The notes under the pieces were generated by a model. That model made no database searches and had not been told where the DNA came from. It saw only the letters and a list, made by a program, of their open reading frames with translations. Shown here piece by piece: positions 6,463-8,073 of a stretch of DNA of 8,073 nt. A program made the position numbers and the translations under genes. The DNA comes from Candidatus Krumholzibacteriia bacterium. Lineage in GTDB: Bacteria > Krumholzibacteriota > Krumholzibacteriia > LZORAL124-64-63. The stretch spans positions 1-8,073 of the forward strand of contig JALUJS010000481.1 of NCBI GenBank assembly GCA_027056825.1, written 5' to 3'. Each line of letters starts with the position of its first letter. Position 1 is the first letter of the stretch.

Positions 6463-6471
6463 CCTTTCCTT
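6463..6471 (-). promoter_or_regulatory. Ribosome binding site fixing the TTG start of the regulator
   Basis: On the minus strand AAGGAAAGG ends 4 bases before the TTG codon (6456-6458); its AGGA core is 8 bases away. No in-frame ATG or GTG exists in the 80 bases upstream, and the winged-helix domain starts within about 10 residues, so TTG is the best start. Confidence 0.6.
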
Positions 6472-6489
6472 GCGCCATGACTTGCGGTG

Positions 6490-6505
6490 CGGGCGCGGGC
6501 GCCCG
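6490..6505. repeat. Inverted repeat in the regulator's leader
   Basis: CGGGCGC-GG-GCGCCCG is a perfect 7-bp inverted repeat around 2 bases, 31 bases before the TTG start. It may be an operator half-site pair or a leader hairpin, but in DNA this GC-rich it may also be chance. Confidence 0.3.
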
Positions 6506-6530
6506 GGGCAAATGCGACGATCAGATCCCG

Positions 6531-6555
6531 GTCGCGTGATTCTACGAACCGCGAC
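6531..6555. promoter_or_regulatory. Inverted repeat spanning the -10 box, operator candidate
   Basis: GTCGCG (6531-6536) and CGCGAC (6550-6555) form a 6-bp inverted repeat with a 13-base spacer. The spacer contains the -10 box of the leftward promoter. The half-sites are 19 bp apart, about two helical turns, so a dimer bound here would block that promoter. No binding protein can be named from sequence. Confidence 0.4.
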
Positions 6556-6567
6556 AGGTGGCGGCAA
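6539..6567 (-). promoter_or_regulatory. Sigma-70-like promoter candidate for the winged-helix regulator
   Basis: On the minus strand TTGCCG (6562-6567) and TAGAAT (6539-6544, five of six consensus bases) are separated by the ideal 17 bases. Transcription would start near 6532, leaving a leader of about 74 bases. The -35 hexamer is identical to that of the Cys/Met-repeat gene promoter. Confidence 0.6.
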
Positions 6568-6587
6568 CCGCGGGGTTGTCGCCGCCA
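6559..6587. repeat. Imperfect hairpin between the divergent promoters
   Basis: TGGCGGCAACC (6559-6569) and GGTTGTCGCCGCCA (6574-6587) pair with a 3-base bulge around the 4-base loop GCGG. The element overlaps the -35 boxes of both divergent promoter candidates, so it is better placed as a protein-binding site than as a terminator. Confidence 0.4.
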
Positions 6588-6604
6588 TCTGCAACCAGCA
6601 TACT
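6576..6604 (+). promoter_or_regulatory. Weak promoter candidate for the thioredoxin-like operon
   Basis: TTGTCG (6576-6581) and CATACT (6599-6604) are 17 bases apart, each with four of six consensus bases. Transcription would start near 6611, giving a leader of under 20 bases before the ATG at 6629. An unseen alternative is possible. Confidence 0.35.
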
Positions 6605-6628
6605 TCCGGCACCAACGAAGGAGCGATC

Positions 6629-7231
6629 ATGACCGACCTGGAACTGCTGGAACGGGCCCGCCGGGGCCTGACCCCTGAGCAATACGAGGGCCTGATGGCC
6701 GAGCGCGCCGCCGCCGACCCAGCGGACGCCGCGCCGGACGAGGCCGAGAAGATCGAGTTCACCAAACTGAACCTGCACCGCTCGCGGCGCATCGCGCGCA
6801 CCTGGCGGCCGTCCGGGGAGTTGGTCGCAGCGGTGAAGGCCTTGGGCGGGCCCCAGGTGTGGCTGGCCCTGACCGAACCGTGGTGCGGAGACTCCGCCCA
6901 GTGCCTACCCCACTTCACCATCCTGGCCGGCCTGCGGCCGGACCTGGACATGCGCCTGCTGTTGCGGGACGACAACCCCGAGGTCATGGACCGCTTCCTG
7001 ACCGACGGCAAGCGCAGCATCCCCATCGTCATCGGTCTGGATGACGGGGGCCGGGAGCTGTGGCGCTGGGGCCCGCGGCCGGCCGCCGCCCAGGCGGTGT
7101 TCGATGAGGCCAAGGCCGAGGGGCTGGAAAAGCCGGAGATCCTCGAACGGCTGCACCTGTTCTACGGGCGCGACCGCGGCCGGGCCATGGAGGCCGAACT
7201 GCTGGGCCTGTTCGGCGGGCAGGGATCATGA
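6629..7231 (+). CDS. Thioredoxin-fold protein (Thioredoxin_9-like)
   Basis: A 200-residue cytoplasmic protein with no signal peptide. A helical N-terminal part (1-65) precedes the thioredoxin core: strand VWLALTEPWCGDSAQCLP (77-94), then RLLLRDD (109-115), and the cis-proline loop SIPIVIGLDDGG (130-141). The active-site region is W-C-G-D-S-A-Q-C, so Cys86 is not followed by the CxxC partner; a second cysteine comes at 92, at C+6. The W-C-G-D-x-A-Q-x-x-P form is the one I know from this family in Bacteroidota and Bacillota, where the usual resolving cysteine is also absent, so a monothiol or non-classical redox role is likely. The ATG is chosen over an upstream in-frame one at 6470 because AAGGAG lies 5 bases before it and the upstream extension is Arg/Gly-rich with no domain. 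Its stop overlaps the next start (ATGA), so the two genes are co-translated. Confidence 0.85.
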   Translation: MTDLELLERARRGLTPEQYEGLMAERAAADPADAAPDEAEKIEFTKLNLHRSRRIARTWRPSGELVAAVKALGGPQVWLALTEPWCGDSAQCLPHFTILAGLRPDLDMRLLLRDDNPEVMDRFLTDGKRSIPIVIGLDDGGRELWRWGPRPAAAQAVFDEAKAEGLEKPEILERLHLFYGRDRGRAMEAELLGLFGGQGS

Positions 7232-8073
7232 CCGCTCCGGTCTCCCCCATCCTGTACCGCGACGGCTCCTGGCTGGTGGTGGACAAACCCGCGGGCCTGG
7301 CCACCCACGCCGGAAAACCCGGCGAACTGGGCGTGGTCGAGTGGCTGGATCTGCACCTGGGGATCGCAACCCACGTGGTCTCGCGGCTGGACCGTGCCAC
7401 CAGCGGGGTGCTGCTGCTGGCGCTGGACGCGGGCGCGTCGGCGCGGGCCCAGGCGATCCACGAGCAGGGCGGCGCGGTGAAGGTCTACGAGTTCTTCGCC
7501 ACCTGCGCCCAACGGATGCCGGAACCGGGAGCGCGCTGGGTGCGCGAGGACGCCTTGGACGGCAAGGACGCCCGCACGGAGTTCACCTGCCTGGGACCGG
7601 TGGAGGCGTCCGGACTGCCGCCGCTGGTCCGTTGCCGGGCGGAAATCGCCCGGGGCCGCAAGCACCAGATCCGTCGCCACGCCGCGCTGTCGGGACTGCC
7701 CATCCTCGGGGACGACCGGTACGGCGGCGCCGCCTGGGGGCGGCTGTGCCTGCACTGCGCGGAGGTCCGCTGGCCGGAGATTCCCCTGGCGGTGCGGGCG
7801 CCCCTGCCCCCGGCCCTGGCCGCCCTGGCAGGCGGCGACGGAGCCTGCGGGTTCGCCCTGTGCCGGGATCGCCGCGGCCTGTGGCCGACGGCCGTCACCG
7901 ACGCCTTCCGGGCCGTCCACCGCGACGAGATCGAGGGGTTGCCGGCCTCCCTGGATATCTACGGGCCGTGGTTCAACGCGGTGTGGTACGACGAGGATGT
8001 GGCGCTGGAGGACGCGCGGCGCGCGCTGGAGCCGGTGCTGGAGACCGCGACGGTCGCGTGGGGCCTGCAGGGC
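7228..8073 (+). CDS. RluA-type pseudouridine synthase fused to a probable rRNA methyltransferase, 3' end outside the window
   Basis: The frame is open for 282 codons to the window edge. Residues 8-190 form a RluA-family pseudouridine synthase, which isomerises uridine in rRNA or tRNA. It has ILYRDGSWLVVDKPAGLATH, the catalytic-Asp motif SRLDRATSG (Asp55), GRKHQIRRHAA (143-153), GDDRYGG (161-167) and LCLHC (173-177). There is no S4 domain at the N-terminus, as in short TruC/RluC-like members. The synthase would end near residue 195, yet the frame continues with GLWPTAVTDAFRAVHRDE then GLPASLDIYGPWFNAVWYDE (237-256). This resembles the segment DGLPGLxVDRYG found ahead of the SAM-binding fold in RlmI-type 23S rRNA methyltransferases. 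The catalytic methyltransferase motifs would lie beyond the window. The ATG overlaps the TGA of the thioredoxin-like gene by four bases. The synthase call is firm, the fusion moderately so. Confidence 0.88.
   Translation, partial: MTAPVSPILYRDGSWLVVDKPAGLATHAGKPGELGVVEWLDLHLGIATHVVSRLDRATSGVLLLALDAGASARAQAIHEQGGAVKVYEFFATCAQRMPEPGARWVREDALDGKDARTEFTCLGPVEASGLPPLVRCRAEIARGRKHQIRRHAALSGLPILGDDRYGGAAWGRLCLHCAEVRWPEIPLAVRAPLPPALAALAGGDGACGFALCRDRRGLWPTAVTDAFRAVHRDEIEGLPASLDIYGPWFNAVWYDEDVALEDARRALEPVLETATVAWGLQG

Noticed and set aside
6476..6478. ATG as the start of the winged-helix regulator
   Set aside because: It is not in frame with the 732-codon gene. The TTG at 6456-6458 is in frame and has a proper ribosome site.
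6470..6628. An upstream in-frame extension of the thioredoxin-like protein
   Set aside because: The extension is Arg/Gly-rich, covers the promoter and operator candidates, and lacks a ribosome site, whereas AAGGAG directly precedes the ATG at 6629.
7162..7920. A 252-aa leftward frame opposite the pseudouridine synthase
   Set aside because: The rightward frame holds all RluA motifs and is coupled to the preceding gene. The leftward frame shows no domain.

Overview
The window is a GC-rich piece of bacterial chromosome carrying six protein genes, two of them cut by the window edges. An outer-membrane protein of the DUF5916 type ending in a C-terminal tryptophan indicates a Gram-negative (diderm) cell. 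That family, a short RpoD-type sigma factor with the variant FVTYAVWWIRQ in region 2, a winged-helix/PD40-propeller membrane regulator and a Thioredoxin_9-like protein together suggest an uncultured high-GC relative of the FCB group (Gemmatimonadota, Krumholzibacteriota or Eisenbacteria type). That placement is inferred from family content and was not computed.

Left part (1-2920): the 3' part of the DUF5916 outer-membrane protein gene reads rightward and meets, tail to tail at a shared hairpin terminator, a leftward gene for a small exported protein of 176 aa. This protein is built from M-x2-C-x3-M repeats with two CC motifs and a long internal duplication, and I recognise no family for it. 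A 270-bp AT-rich intergenic region with a good leftward promoter candidate separates it from the divergent sigma factor gene.

Middle (2921-6458): the sigma-70 family factor gene ends in a strong hairpin. A 484-bp gap without a convincing gene follows. It holds some hairpins and, at its right end, an AT-rich island with the tandem site CTTAAG-N5-CTTAAG, a spacing typical of OmpR/PhoB-class regulators. Leftward into this gap reads a 732-aa one-component regulator (cytoplasmic winged helix, one membrane helix, periplasmic PD40/TolB-like propeller) with a TTG start.

Right part (6459-8073): a 170-bp divergent control region carries a leftward promoter candidate (TTGCCG-N17-TAGAAT) embedded in inverted repeats and a weaker rightward promoter. 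The rightward genes are a thioredoxin-fold protein and, overlapping it by ATGA, a RluA-type pseudouridine synthase that continues into what looks like the start of an RlmI-like rRNA methyltransferase module before the window ends.

No mobile element, CRISPR array, tRNA or rRNA is visible. The least explained items are the Cys/Met-repeat exported protein, the synthase-methyltransferase fusion, and the gene-free gap with its tandem CTTAAG site.
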